The notes under the pieces: generated by a model | Seen by the model: only the letters and a program-made list of their open reading frames with translations | What the model was told of the DNA's origin: nothing | The model's database searches: none | Translations under genes and position numbers: made by a program | Shown here: one piece after another, positions 26,172-34,454 of the stretch | Layout: each line of letters starts with the position of its first letter | Position numbering within the stretch: position 1 is the stretch's first letter | Assembly: GCA_964459495.1 (NCBI GenBank) | Contig: CAYWNK010000003.1 | Span: 1 to 64,000, forward strand | DNA: 64,000 bases | DNA from: CAYWNK01 sp964459495 | GTDB taxonomy: Bacteria > Planctomycetota > UBA1135 > GCA-002686595 | Direction of reading: 5' to 3'

Positions 26172-28649
26172 TCAGCCCCCCAGGGTCGAGGCCCACTGAA
26201 AGAGATGGGCGTAACGCGTCCAGACTCGTTCGCCCCAGCGCATGGGCGCAAGGGAATCGGGAGCCGCGTACCACTGGTTGTTGCTCATGTCCCCGTCGAG
26301 GTAGTAGACCCGGTCCGGATCCAGGATCACCGAAGCGATCGCCGCCTCCCGGGACAGAATCGGAATTCGCCACCAGGTCGATTCCGCCTGGGCTTCCCGC
26401 GTCCAAGTGAAGGTCTCCGATGTCTCGTCGTCGAAGTTCACGGCGATCGTCAGCGGGAGCCGCAGCGTGCCCTTGCGCTGCACGACTACGTCAAAGCGCC
26501 GGGCACGCTGGGCAGGGGAGTCCTCCTTCGCATCCTCCGCTCCGGGCTCATCGCCCGCTGCTACGTCGTCCCTCGCGCCTCCCTCGGGGTCCTCGGTCGA
26601 GCCGGCTGCCCCATCGTCTAGCCCATCCGCGGGCTCATCGTTGGGCTCGACCCACTCGCCGTCAACGCGCTCGAGCCCCTGAAACTTCGGCTCCCGGTCC
26701 TGCCTTACCCGCACCGAGTAGTCAGCTGTGGCGTTGCCCCGGAATACGTCCTCGAAGTACCAGCCCACATCTGTGCCCGAAAACTCGACGAATGCCCCGT
26801 AGAAGTCCTCGGGGTAAGGATGCCGGTAGCGCCAACGCTCCGAGTAGCCGCGCATTCCCCGCAGGAACGCATCTCGCCCGACCACACCCGCCAGGGTGCG
26901 CAGCGCCGCCGCGGTCCGCGGGTAGCTGTTGGTCGAGTAGCTGGACCGGTTGAGGTGCCGGAAGGCGACCGTGTCGATCGGGTCCACGTCGGGGCTGCGC
27001 AGATAGCCGCTGCGGTCGGTCCAGCGCGTGTCGTCGTACTGTTCGACGAAGGTCAGTCGCGGCTGATCACGCCACCACTTGTGAAAGCCCGAGAGCCGCA
27101 AGGGTTGAAGCTGAAGGTCGCGCAGCCAGTCGGGTGTCTGCTTGCCGACCAGGCGTCCGATGTAGGATCCGAGAGGCACGTCGAACAGGTCCATGCTCGG
27201 CGCCGGTGCCGGGGGCACGCCCCATTCCGGCAGACCCGCGTACCAGGTCGCGCCGCGGCGCAGGCCGTAGTGCCGGAACAGCACCTCGGAGTCCGTGAAC
27301 GAATTGAAGCCCTCGTCCAACCAGGCGGCCTCGTACTCGTTGTTGCCCACGAGCCCGTACCAGAACTGGTGACCGGCCTCGTGCACGGTCACGCCCTCGG
27401 GTCTGTGCATGGCCTGCTCGGTGAACATCTTCGTGCCTGCCGTGAAGATGCCCGGGTACTCCATCCCCCCAGCCGCGCTCGCGCCCCAGGCCGGATCGAC
27501 GCAGGTGATGTGACTGTAGGGATACTCGCCCCACCACAGCCCATAGAAGAAGAGTGCTGCGCAGGTTGCGTCAAAGTGCCGCTCTGCCTGGCCAGCCCGC
27601 TCGGGCTGCATCAGCACCGTCACGTCCACGTCCCGCAGCTGGATTTCCTCGAGCGGGCGCTGGAACGCGATCGCCGCCGCCTGCACCTCGGAGTGATGCT
27701 CTTCCGCCCACTGCGCGAACTCGAAGCGCTTCTCGTAGACGTAGAAATCGGGATCCGCCGTCCAGGCGAATCCGTGCACCAAGGGGCTGAGCTGCGTGCC
27801 ACTGGACTGCGTCACCGGGTCGACGTACTTGCGATCCTCCTCGCACGGTGCCAGGAAGCGCACCTCCACCCGCCCGCCGGACACCTTGGGCGCTTCGACC
27901 AGCTCGCCTGTGGCCGCGCCTTTGAAGACGATCTTCTTCGTCTCGTCGTCGAGCCCCGCGTACTTGCCAGGCAGGTCCAGCGTCACGTCGTAGGTGCCGT
28001 AGTCCGCGTAGAACTCGGTATTCATGTGGAACTGGTGGCAGTTCCAGCCGCGCCCCGCCTCGTACACGCCCAGCTTGGGGAACCAGTGGGACATCAGGAG
28101 GAAGTCGCCGTGGTGCCCCGTTCGCCTCCGCACGCGGGGGATTTGCGACCTCCACTCCAGGTCCACGCGAATCGTCTCCCCCGGGGCGACTGGCTTGGGG
28201 AGATCCACGCTGATCACCGTGCGATCCGCGTCGCGCTCCTCGTCGGGGTGGCGGAACTGCAGTGTCGGCAGCACGTCCTCCCCGCCGACCCGGATCCCGG
28301 TGACTTCCTGATAGCCCCAGCCGCTCACCTTCTCCACGCCCCGCAGCAGCCCGCGTGACTCATAGAGATGGGTCGACAGGTTGTTGGCGTAGGCGTTGAG
28401 ATGCAGGTGAAACCAAAGATCCTGGACCGGCTCCCCGGAGCGGTTTGTCCAGGTCAGCTCCATTTCCCCTTCCAGGAGCTTCGACTCGTCGAGGCGAGCC
28501 CGCAGCACGTAGTCCGAGCGGCTAGAGCGCCCATCCAAGGGAGCGGGGTCGGCGGCGCCGGGCTCCTGGATCGACCCGACCGCAAAGGCAGGCCTCCCCG
28601 CCAAGGATGCCGCAAGGAGAAGGAAACACAGCACGGGCGAACATCGCAT
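26172..28649 (-). CDS. Secreted M1-family (gluzincin) metallopeptidase
   Basis: 825 residues from the ATG that gives a signal peptide (MRCSPVLCFLLLAASLAG); the 93 upstream codons of open frame look non-coding. An N-terminal beta domain (~45-330) comes before the catalytic domain with the substrate motif AAGGMEYPG (~394), the zinc site His423-Glu-Ala-Gly-His427 (VTVHEAGHQFWYGLVGNNEY) and the third ligand Glu446 in AAWLDEGFNSF. An acidic low-complexity insert (~705-745, EDPEGGARDD...) precedes a final beta segment. It is probably a periplasmic or extracellular aminopeptidase. It starts opposite flgM across a 262-bp divergent spacer and is coupled to the downstream membrane protein gene. Confidence 0.9.
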   Translation of the reverse strand: MRCSPVLCFLLLAASLAGRPAFAVGSIQEPGAADPAPLDGRSSRSDYVLRARLDESKLLEGEMELTWTNRSGEPVQDLWFHLHLNAYANNLSTHLYESRGLLRGVEKVSGWGYQEVTGIRVGGEDVLPTLQFRHPDEERDADRTVISVDLPKPVAPGETIRVDLEWRSQIPRVRRRTGHHGDFLLMSHWFPKLGVYEAGRGWNCHQFHMNTEFYADYGTYDVTLDLPGKYAGLDDETKKIVFKGAATGELVEAPKVSGGRVEVRFLAPCEEDRKYVDPVTQSSGTQLSPLVHGFAWTADPDFYVYEKRFEFAQWAEEHHSEVQAAAIAFQRPLEEIQLRDVDVTVLMQPERAGQAERHFDATCAALFFYGLWWGEYPYSHITCVDPAWGASAAGGMEYPGIFTAGTKMFTEQAMHRPEGVTVHEAGHQFWYGLVGNNEYEAAWLDEGFNSFTDSEVLFRHYGLRRGATWYAGLPEWGVPPAPAPSMDLFDVPLGSYIGRLVGKQTPDWLRDLQLQPLRLSGFHKWWRDQPRLTFVEQYDDTRWTDRSGYLRSPDVDPIDTVAFRHLNRSSYSTNSYPRTAAALRTLAGVVGRDAFLRGMRGYSERWRYRHPYPEDFYGAFVEFSGTDVGWYFEDVFRGNATADYSVRVRQDREPKFQGLERVDGEWVEPNDEPADGLDDGAAGSTEDPEGGARDDVAAGDEPGAEDAKEDSPAQRARRFDVVVQRKGTLRLPLTIAVNFDDETSETFTWTREAQAESTWWRIPILSREAAIASVILDPDRVYYLDGDMSNNQWYAAPDSLAPMRWGERVWTRYAHLFQWASTLGG

Positions 28650-28911
28650 GGACGTATGGTGCGTCGGCCCACCGGCCCCCACAAGGCCCTCCGGCGCCTG
28701 AGGGGAGATCCGCGGACAACTTTTCGATTCGCCACTGAAGTCCCGGCGTTGTCTTCCGAAAACAAACTGTCCGGGCGGAATCCCATCCGTGAACATTCTT
28801 GCCCGATTGGACTCAAGATCCCCCCAATCCTCTTCAGGCACCCTCCCCCAGGAGTCGAAGAGATACAAACACGCAGACAGCGTGCGAGAGAACCAACCAG
28901 GAGGACTCACC

Positions 28912-29271
28912 ATGGAGCTTCGCAACACAGGCGCCCCTCAAGGACCCGACCGCGGGCATGAGGCAGCCGTATCCAGCCCCAAGGGCATGGAAAAGGTCAG
29001 CGAAAACCTCGCTGAGGCACGCAGCAGCGTAGGCGAAGCGGTGCGCGACTCCGAGGAAGCGCTTCGACGCTCCGCGGTGCTCACCCGGGCCGCCCACGAT
29101 GACCGCATCGACCTTTCGGAGGTTGCCCAGCTCTTCACCGCCGACGATGCCGAGGCTGTCGCCGCGCGCGCTGCGCTGATCGACGAGCTGCGGGGCGCGT
29201 ATCAAAACGGAACACTGGCAAGCCCGGAGCGGATCGAAAAGGCCGCCCAGCGCCTGCTCAGCCCGAACTAG
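28912..29271 (+). CDS. flgM: Anti-sigma-28 factor FlgM
   Basis: 119 residues with perfect AGGAGG (28899-28904) 7 nt before the ATG. The C-terminal half has the FlgM sigma-binding pattern: DDRIDLSEVAQLFTADDAE, then RAALIDELRGAYQNGTLAS and ERIEKAAQRLL, with the typical 'ALxxEL+xAxxxGxY' region. The N-terminal half is polar, as expected for the disordered part. FlgM would hold FliA (sigma-28, encoded at 31514-32293) until the hook is complete and FlgM is exported. It is monocistronic, opposite to the fliA operon, and followed by a strong terminator. Confidence 0.82.
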   Translation: MELRNTGAPQGPDRGHEAAVSSPKGMEKVSENLAEARSSVGEAVRDSEEALRRSAVLTRAAHDDRIDLSEVAQLFTADDAEAVAARAALIDELRGAYQNGTLASPERIEKAAQRLLSPN

Positions 29272-29325
29272 CCGGGAGCGAGAGAGCCTAAGGGCCCTCC
29301 AGCACCGGGGTGGACTGCCACAACG

Positions 29326-29370
29326 AGAAGAGCCGGCTTCCGCGATGCGGAAGCCGGCTCTTCTTGTTTC
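29326..29370 (+). terminator. Strong intrinsic terminator after flgM
   Basis: An 18-bp perfect stem, from 29326-29343 to 29347-29364 (core GAAGAGCCGGCTTCCGC), with a 3-nt loop (more likely opening to a larger loop), followed by TGTTTC. It lies 55 bp after the flgM stop and also faces the end of the minus-strand flagellar operon, so it may act on both strands. Confidence 0.85.
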
Positions 29371-29432
29371 ACACAGCTCAGCGGTCAGGGGGCGTGCCGC
29401 GGCACAGGGCCCCGGAGCGACCGGGAGGGCGT

Positions 29433-29618
29433 CTACTCGTCGTAGTAGTACCAGCCGCCATCCGAGGGCGGGGGTGCGCCGACTGTCCCGTTTTCCTTGT
29501 TCACCTTCTTCCAGTAGTTCCGGTCGAGGCGACGCTCCATCTTCTCAGCGCGTTTGCGTTTCTTGTCCATTTCGCGTTTGCGCTTTTCGAAGGTCTGAGG
29601 GCTCTTGTTGCGTGCGAT
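29433..29618 (-). CDS. Small basic protein, possible ATC start
   Basis: The conserved-looking part reads ARNKSPQTFEKRKREMDKKR and KRAEKMERRLDRNYWKK, ending GGWYYYDE. Small RNKSP-xT-F-x-KR-x-REM proteins of this type are widespread and uncharacterised. There is no ATG, GTG or TTG just before this block. However, an ATC at 29618-29616 would give (M)ARNKSPQ..., 61 residues, and has AAGGA 7 nt upstream. Otherwise translation starts at the internal ATG (REM), losing the conserved end, or from a far upstream, low-quality extension. Last gene of the minus-strand flagellar run; a link to flagella is not shown. Confidence 0.6.
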   Translation of the reverse strand: MARNKSPQTFEKRKREMDKKRKRAEKMERRLDRNYWKKVNKENGTVGAPPPSDGGWYYYDE

Positions 29619-29785
29619 GGTGAGGTCCTTGGCTAGGTAGATGTGGGTGGTACCGGGACGGCGAACGAGAGGCTCGCTTCCCTGAAGGGCGCGGAAGGAT
29701 ACCGCATAGGTCAGGTTTGCGGGGATTTCACCCCCCGCATATCCCCCGTTCGGGAACGGGGAACGGGATTGGCCTGCCGGCCTCC

Positions 29786-30424
29786 CTAGAAGACTTCCGC
29801 AAGCTGGTGCGCGGCCAGGGCGACAAATCGCCGCGGCGAGCTCAGCACCAGCTCCCAGTGGTCGTTCGATAGATCGCTGCCCCGCGTGTGGGCCCAGGCC
29901 TCGCCAGCCTGGCGCGTACGGCTGTCCGCTGCGTCGAGCTGCACATCGGCTTGCCACAGACTGAGACCCGTCTCAGCGCTGAGCAGCACCGCCTGGAGGC
30001 CCAAGCGCTGGGGCGCGTGGGCCTGCCGATCCGTGACAGTGACCACCAGTAGCCCGTCGAGGCGATGTCGCTTCGTCAGGGTCAGGATCGTGTCGGTTGG
30101 GTAGCCGCCGCGCAGGTGCAAATCGAACGCTTCAATGCCGTCAAATTCGGCGGTTCCTAGCTGCACCCATTCCACGTCGGTCGTGCGCTGAAACTCCCCC
30201 ACCAGGCTGGCCTGCAGCTCCCCCTCCAAACCGTTCCCCAGCTCGGTGCCCCCGACCGGAACAACCCCGACCCGGCGCAGCTCATAGGAGTCAAAATCGC
30301 TCACGACCTGAGCCTTGGCCAGCGTAGGCAGGGGTTGGACTGTCGTCGCACAGCCGCTTCCCAGCAACAACACGGCAAGGCCTGCAAGACCCCCACGCAG
30401 TGAGGAGCGCTGGAAGGCTGTCAC
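29786..30424 (-). CDS. Lipoprotein of unknown function
   Basis: 212 residues with a lipobox LLLGSGC (Cys ~25) after a basic N-terminus, so it is likely a lipid-anchored envelope protein. The body contains YELRRVGVVPVGGTELGNGL, SLVGEFQRTTDVEWVQL and RHRLDGLLVVTVTDRQAHAP, a pattern like CsgG/FlgO-type alpha/beta envelope lipoproteins, which I propose only weakly. It overlaps the preceding coiled-coil lipoprotein gene (ATGA) and follows fliA in the same transcript, so a role in the flagellar envelope (basal body or outer-membrane ring) is plausible but inferred. Confidence 0.75.
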   Translation of the reverse strand: MTAFQRSSLRGGLAGLAVLLLGSGCATTVQPLPTLAKAQVVSDFDSYELRRVGVVPVGGTELGNGLEGELQASLVGEFQRTTDVEWVQLGTAEFDGIEAFDLHLRGGYPTDTILTLTKRHRLDGLLVVTVTDRQAHAPQRLGLQAVLLSAETGLSLWQADVQLDAADSRTRQAGEAWAHTRGSDLSNDHWELVLSSPRRFVALAAHQLAEVF

Positions 30425-30984
30425 TCGACTTCCTCGGACGCGTTGGCTTCGGCCGCCTTGCGGGCCGCCACGCTTTGCTCCAACAGAGCCTTCTCAGCCT
30501 CGAGCCTGCGGAGCTGAGCCGTGGCCAGGCGCTCGCCGAGCTCGAAGGTCTGCTTCTCGAGCGTCTTGTTCTCCGCCTCGAGCCCCGCGAGCATCGTGCG
30601 CAGCTCCTCGAGCATGCTCGCAAGCCGCTTCTCTTCGGCCAGGAAGCCGTCGCGCTCCTCGTTCACGAGGGCCAGCTCCATCTCCAGGTACTCGCGGTCG
30701 TTGACCGCCTCCTGGTAGAGCTCTAGCAGGACGGGGCGGCTGCCGCCCGCCGATTCAGGCGTGTGGTTCAGCGAGTCGTTGGTCACGGTGACGGGATCGT
30801 TCACAGTGCTTCCCACCGGAGCGCCGTCGCGACCGTACAGCTGGCCCTTGGATGTCGCGATACCCGACTCCCACCCGCCGGCCTGGGTGGCGGGCACGTC
30901 GGCCTGGGTCGGGGATAGGGTGCAGGCGCTGAGCAGCGCGAGACCAGCGATCAGTACCGTCGTCGCTTTCATCGCATTCATCAT
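30421..30984 (-). CDS. Coiled-coil lipoprotein of unknown function
   Basis: 187 residues. The N-terminus MMNAMKATTVLIAGLALLSAC carries a lipobox with Cys ~21. After a linker, residues ~95-187 form one long, charged helix with heptad spacing (YLEMELALVNEERDGFLAEE and LEELRTMLAGLEAENKTLEK), a clear coiled coil. The start overlaps the TGA of the 90-residue upstream gene (ATGA), and the end overlaps the next lipoprotein gene. Two adjacent, coupled lipoproteins after fliA suggest a shared envelope complex. No family recognised. Confidence 0.75.
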   Translation of the reverse strand: MMNAMKATTVLIAGLALLSACTLSPTQADVPATQAGGWESGIATSKGQLYGRDGAPVGSTVNDPVTVTNDSLNHTPESAGGSRPVLLELYQEAVNDREYLEMELALVNEERDGFLAEEKRLASMLEELRTMLAGLEAENKTLEKQTFELGERLATAQLRRLEAEKALLEQSVAARKAAEANASEEVE

Positions 30985-31253
30985 GACTGGGCCCCGGGCG
31001 TGCCAGCCGCGGGTCCCTCCTGGGGTTGGGACCCGGACTGGGGTCCGTAGTCGAGGGATACGCGGGTGACTTCCCCGCAGGAACAGTGCACCTCGAGGCC
31101 GATCACAGCGCCGTCTTGACGCAAGGTCTCGACGCGCGTCTCGCACACTGCTTTGGGCGCCGGCGCAGAGGCGTCCGTCGCCGGCGCAAGCAGGTCGCGC
31201 AGGGGCAGCGGGCGGACCCGAGCGTCGTCCGCCTTGAGAATGGATCGAGCCAT
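30981..31253 (-). CDS. Small soluble hypothetical protein with CxC motif
   Basis: 90 residues, starting MARSILKADDARVRPLPLRD. The central part VIGLEVHCSCGEVTRVSLDY has a Cys-Ser-Cys pair that could bind metal or be redox active; the tail is Gly/Pro/Gln-rich. Coupled by ATGA overlap to the lipoprotein gene that follows and 18 bp after the 77-residue gene. No family recognised; the operon position suggests a role with flagella. Confidence 0.65.
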   Translation of the reverse strand: MARSILKADDARVRPLPLRDLLAPATDASAPAPKAVCETRVETLRQDGAVIGLEVHCSCGEVTRVSLDYGPQSGSQPQEGPAAGTPGAQS

Positions 31254-31271
31254 GGTTGCTTGTGTCTGGGG

Positions 31272-31505
31272 TCAGCCTGTGACGTCGATATGACGCCCGG
31301 CTTCATCGTGGTCGGGATGCCCCACCGGCAGTTCTTCACTGCTGGGAGAGTCGTACCCGGCCCTCGACTTCGGCTTGGTACGTTTCTGGGTCTCCAGATC
31401 GAACGTACCACCCTCGTTCCGCTTGCCACCCGACCCGGAACGGGGCTGGGGACCGCGGACCGGGATGAGGGAGTAGTCGCTGGGGCCTTGTACTGAGTCT
31501 TCCAT
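31272..31505 (-). CDS. Small hydrophilic hypothetical protein
   Basis: 77 residues from the ATG at 31505 (MEDSVQGPSDYSLIPVRGPQ). The chain is rich in Gly, Lys, Ser and Pro, likely disordered, and ends HDEAGRHIDVTG. It sits 8 bp after the fliA stop and 18 bp before the next gene, so it is within the operon. No family recognised; a longer upstream extension is out of phase with fliA and looks non-coding. Confidence 0.55.
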   Translation of the reverse strand: MEDSVQGPSDYSLIPVRGPQPRSGSGGKRNEGGTFDLETQKRTKPKSRAGYDSPSSEELPVGHPDHDEAGRHIDVTG

Positions 31506-31513
31506 GGTGGACC

Positions 31514-32293
31514 TCACTGGGTAGGGGCCGCGCCCGTCCTTTCGGACAGGGCGCGGTTCAGCCGGTACAGCGCCCGACTGTGAATTTGACTGACCCGAGA
31601 CTCGGTGACGCCCATGACTTCTCCGATCTCGCGCAGGAGGAGATCTTCGCCGTAGTAGAGCGTGATCACGCTCTGCTCGGCCTCCGGGAGGTCGGCGATG
31701 ACCTCGACTAGGAGCTCCTTCATCTCGTTCCATTCGGCGCTGTCCTGGGGATCGTCGCTGCTCGGATCGCGCAGCCAGGCCCCAAGGTTCTCGCCCATGA
31801 TCCCGTCGTCCAGCGAGGCCTGCGAGGCGCTCGCCGCGGACAGTAGGATCTCGCCGACACCGTCTTCATCGGTGCCCAGCTCGTCCGCAATACGCTCAAC
31901 CGAAGGCCGCTGGCCCTCTTCGTGCTTGAGTCGTTCCACCACCTGATCCAGCTCGCGCACCCGCTCGCGCCGGCCACGGGGCAGAAAATCCGCCCTGCGC
32001 AATTCGTCCAGGATCGCTCCACGCACCCGCTGATAGGCGAACGTGGAAAACGCCAGCCCACGGCCGGGGTCGAAGGCGTCCGCCGCAGCCAGGAGCCCGA
32101 TCATGCCGTAGCCGATCAGGTCTTCGCGCTCGATGGATCCTGGAAGGTCCAGGGCCATGCGCCCGGCGATATGCCGCAGCAGGGGCATGTGCTCAAGCAC
32201 GATGCGTTCGCGCTCCTCCGCCGACAACAGCGCTGCTCCGGACCACTCAGGCACGCGCACCCCCTTCGCAACGGGCCCGATCGGCTCGTTCAA
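31514..32293 (-). CDS. fliA: Flagellar RNA polymerase sigma-28 factor
   Basis: Up to 259 residues. Region 2 is clear (MPLLRHIAGRMALDLPGSIE, EDLIGYGMIGLLAAADAFDP, FSTFAYQRVRGAILDELRRA), with region 3 (RPSVERIADELGTDEDGV) and region 4 (LPEAEQSVITLYYGEDLLLR, IGEVMGVTESRVSQIHSRAL). This is the FliA/WhiG-type arrangement. It directs late flagellar genes and is held by FlgM. The first start codon is TTG at 32293, but a GTG 13 codons later has AAGGGGG 5 nt upstream and may be the true start. It is preceded by the 96-residue membrane gene and flhG, as in many flhF-flhG-fliA operons. Confidence 0.94.
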   Translation of the reverse strand: MNEPIGPVAKGVRVPEWSGAALLSAEERERIVLEHMPLLRHIAGRMALDLPGSIEREDLIGYGMIGLLAAADAFDPGRGLAFSTFAYQRVRGAILDELRRADFLPRGRRERVRELDQVVERLKHEEGQRPSVERIADELGTDEDGVGEILLSAASASQASLDDGIMGENLGAWLRDPSSDDPQDSAEWNEMKELLVEVIADLPEAEQSVITLYYGEDLLLREIGEVMGVTESRVSQIHSRALYRLNRALSERTGAAPTQ

Positions 32294-32332
32294 TTGCGTT
32301 GGTGGGGTTGATCGCGAGGAGGGTCATCGGGT

Positions 32333-32623
32333 TCAGGCCGCTTCGACCTGGTCGTCGTCTGAAGTCGTGGTAGTAGGGTCCTCGCCCTCGTCTTCCGGCG
32401 GCTTGGTCTCCACACGGACCAACAGCCAGCCAACCCCCGCAGCTACAGCGCGCGCGAGGAGCCAGGCCAATCCCCCGCGAAGGCACGCGGCAGAGACCGG
32501 GACTTGAAACAAGAGGGCTGTCAAAGCGGTCGCAGCTCCCGTCGCTACCGCGAAACGCCTGCTGAGGGCGCCCCAAAGCGGGAGGAGGGGGATTGCTCCA
32601 GAACCGCTATCGAGCGAGTCCAT
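32333..32623 (-). CDS. Small two-helix membrane protein between flhG and fliA
   Basis: 96 residues with two hydrophobic segments (about 24-45 and 50-68) and an acidic cytoplasm-type tail (PPEDEGEDPTTTTSDDD). It overlaps the flhG stop by 17 bp and precedes fliA by 39 bp. No family recognised. Its position between the flagellar number regulator and sigma-28 suggests cotranscription with both. Confidence 0.6.
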   Translation of the reverse strand: MDSLDSGSGAIPLLPLWGALSRRFAVATGAATALTALLFQVPVSAACLRGGLAWLLARAVAAGVGWLLVRVETKPPEDEGEDPTTTTSDDDQVEAA

Positions 32624-33458
32624 TCGGTGCCTTGAGCGGGTTTCCGACCGCGGCTACCCGCGACCCAGGTACGGCACACAGGCGCTCCAGGCGCCCTGAA
32701 ATCTGCCTCAGGCAAAGGTGCTCGAGAGAACGAGCAGAGCCGAGCGCAAAGGGGTCGCGGCGGGCAGCGCTGGCGGCCACACCGCGCGAGCGGGGGATCC
32801 AGCCTGCTTGACGCGGGGACCGGGCCAGGAAGCGCTCACAGACGCCACGCAGCTTGCGCGCGATCGACTGCCCCTCCTCAACCCCGCACGTTTGATTCAC
32901 CACGACCTCGGGCGTGGGAATATCCAGTTCGTTGCGCAGGCCGTACTCGTCGAGCGCCTTGATCAACCCGTAGGCGTCGGTCAAAGCCACCACCTCGGGA
33001 GTAGTCACGACCAGGACCCGGTCGGCAAGCGATGCGAATTGCAAGACCGAAGGCCCAACGCCCGCCGCGCTGTCGCCCAATACAAGGTCGTATTCGGTGG
33101 AGAGGTTCACCAGGCCCTCGAAGAGATCCTGGCGACCCCGCGCGTCGAGGCGACCGAGCGCCTCGGAGCCCGAACAAGCAGGGAGCACATGGACCCCACC
33201 CGGCCCTTCGATGACGCAGTCGGCAAGGCTCCCCTTGCCGGCGAGGACGTCCTCGAGTCGTCCGCTCTGGCTGAGACCGAGGAACAGTCCAAGGTTGGCC
33301 AGGCCTAGGTCGAGGTCGACCAGGAGGACCCGCAGGCCCTCCATTGCGAGTTGCACCCCCAAGTTGGCGCAGACGGTGGTCTTGCCGACGCCCCCCTTGC
33401 CCCCTGTCACGAGGACGAAGGGAGCGGCAAGTCGGGATTTGGATTGGGTGGCGCTCAT
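32607..33458 (-). CDS. flhG: FlhG (YlxH/FleN) MinD-like ATPase
   Basis: 283 residues. Deviant Walker A motif in FVLVTGGKGGVGKTTVCANL, switch region LLVDLDLGLANLGLFLG, and LGDSAAGVGPSVLQFASLAD with VLVVTTPEVVALTDAYGLIK, all typical of MinD/FlhG. The protein limits flagellar number and placement with FlhF. The C-terminal third (VCERFLARSPRQAGWI...) is less conserved. The start overlaps the flhF stop (ATGA). Confidence 0.92.
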   Translation of the reverse strand: MSATQSKSRLAAPFVLVTGGKGGVGKTTVCANLGVQLAMEGLRVLLVDLDLGLANLGLFLGLSQSGRLEDVLAGKGSLADCVIEGPGGVHVLPACSGSEALGRLDARGRQDLFEGLVNLSTEYDLVLGDSAAGVGPSVLQFASLADRVLVVTTPEVVALTDAYGLIKALDEYGLRNELDIPTPEVVVNQTCGVEEGQSIARKLRGVCERFLARSPRQAGWIPRSRGVAASAARRDPFALGSARSLEHLCLRQISGRLERLCAVPGSRVAAVGNPLKAPNGLAR

Positions 33459-34453
33459 CGGACCTTGCCCTGTAGGAAGAGATCGGCAAACAGCTCTGGA
33501 CCCGCGCGGTGCAACCCCCCGTCCAGCCCGCGCCCATCGGCAACGAAGGCCAGCGGCAGATCGCGTCGCAGCAGAAACTCCAGCACCGGTACCGGACGGG
33601 CGGTCTCGTCGACTTTGGTCACGACGGTGCCGTTCAGCCCCAGACCATCGAAGATGGCCAGGGTTTCCTCCAGTGCGGCAGGCCGCTGCACCGCAGGAGC
33701 CACGAGGAAGACGTCGAGCGCAACCAGAGGATCCATCGCGTGCAATGCCCCGCGTAACTCGCTGAGCGCGCGTGAGTCCTCCTCGGGACGGCCGCTGGTA
33801 TCGATCAATACGACGTCGGGCGCCGTGCGTTTCTTGAAGGGTCTAGCCAGCTCGCGTGCGTCACGCAGGGGCATCACTGGGCAACCCAGCTCCTTGCCGA
33901 GCGCCTTCATCTGCTCGACCGCCCCGATCCGATGCAGGTCGAGGGTGACCAGCAGTACGCGCTTGCCGCTGCCAACAAGCCTGGCGGCGAGCTTGGTCAG
34001 GCTCGTCGTCTTGCCAACCCCCGCCGCACCGACGAATGCCAGGTAGCTGGGCCGGTCAGGGGAGTAGGAGGCCCGCGCGACCTGTAGCATGGCGCCCAGT
34101 TCTTCACCCGCAAGATCGAGGGGATGGGCTTCTTCGTGCAGTCGCCCTGCCACGGCTTCGGCCACGCGCTCAGTGAGCTGCCGCGAGGCCCCGCGGGCGA
34201 GCAGTCGTCGCTCGAGGTCCAGGGTCCCAACACCGCCGCTGGTGCTCTGGGACCGTTTTTCAAGCATCTGTTCGGCCCGCTTGCGCATCGCTCCCAAGGC
34301 CTGACGGCCCTTGGGCACATCTCGCGTCACGGCTAGCGTCACGGCTCCCTGGCCGGAGATGTGGGACAAGACCACCGCTCGATCGCCCACCTTTTCGCGG
34401 GCTTTGAGGAGTGCTTCGCGCATGCTGCGCCCGACGATCTGTTCGATCACCAT
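33455..34453 (-). CDS. flhF: Flagellar biosynthesis GTPase FlhF
   Basis: 332 residues, SRP-type GTPase. N-terminal region MVIEQIVGRSMREALLKARE, then a helical N domain and the G domain: G1 LAFVGAAGVGKTTSLTKLAA, DLHRIGAVEQMKALGKELG, G3 VVLIDTSGRPEEDS, G4 GTVVTKVDETA. It recruits the first flagellar parts to the assembly site and works with FlhG, whose gene overlaps by 4 bp. It begins one base after the flhA stop. Confidence 0.94.
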   Translation of the reverse strand: MVIEQIVGRSMREALLKAREKVGDRAVVLSHISGQGAVTLAVTRDVPKGRQALGAMRKRAEQMLEKRSQSTSGGVGTLDLERRLLARGASRQLTERVAEAVAGRLHEEAHPLDLAGEELGAMLQVARASYSPDRPSYLAFVGAAGVGKTTSLTKLAARLVGSGKRVLLVTLDLHRIGAVEQMKALGKELGCPVMPLRDARELARPFKKRTAPDVVLIDTSGRPEEDSRALSELRGALHAMDPLVALDVFLVAPAVQRPAALEETLAIFDGLGLNGTVVTKVDETARPVPVLEFLLRRDLPLAFVADGRGLDGGLHRAGPELFADLFLQGKVR

Positions 34454-34454
34454 C

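Noticed and set aside
26820..28358. 512-codon plus-strand open frame
   Set aside because: Antisense shadow of the M1-like peptidase; composition (His/Arg/Val-rich) and no domain.
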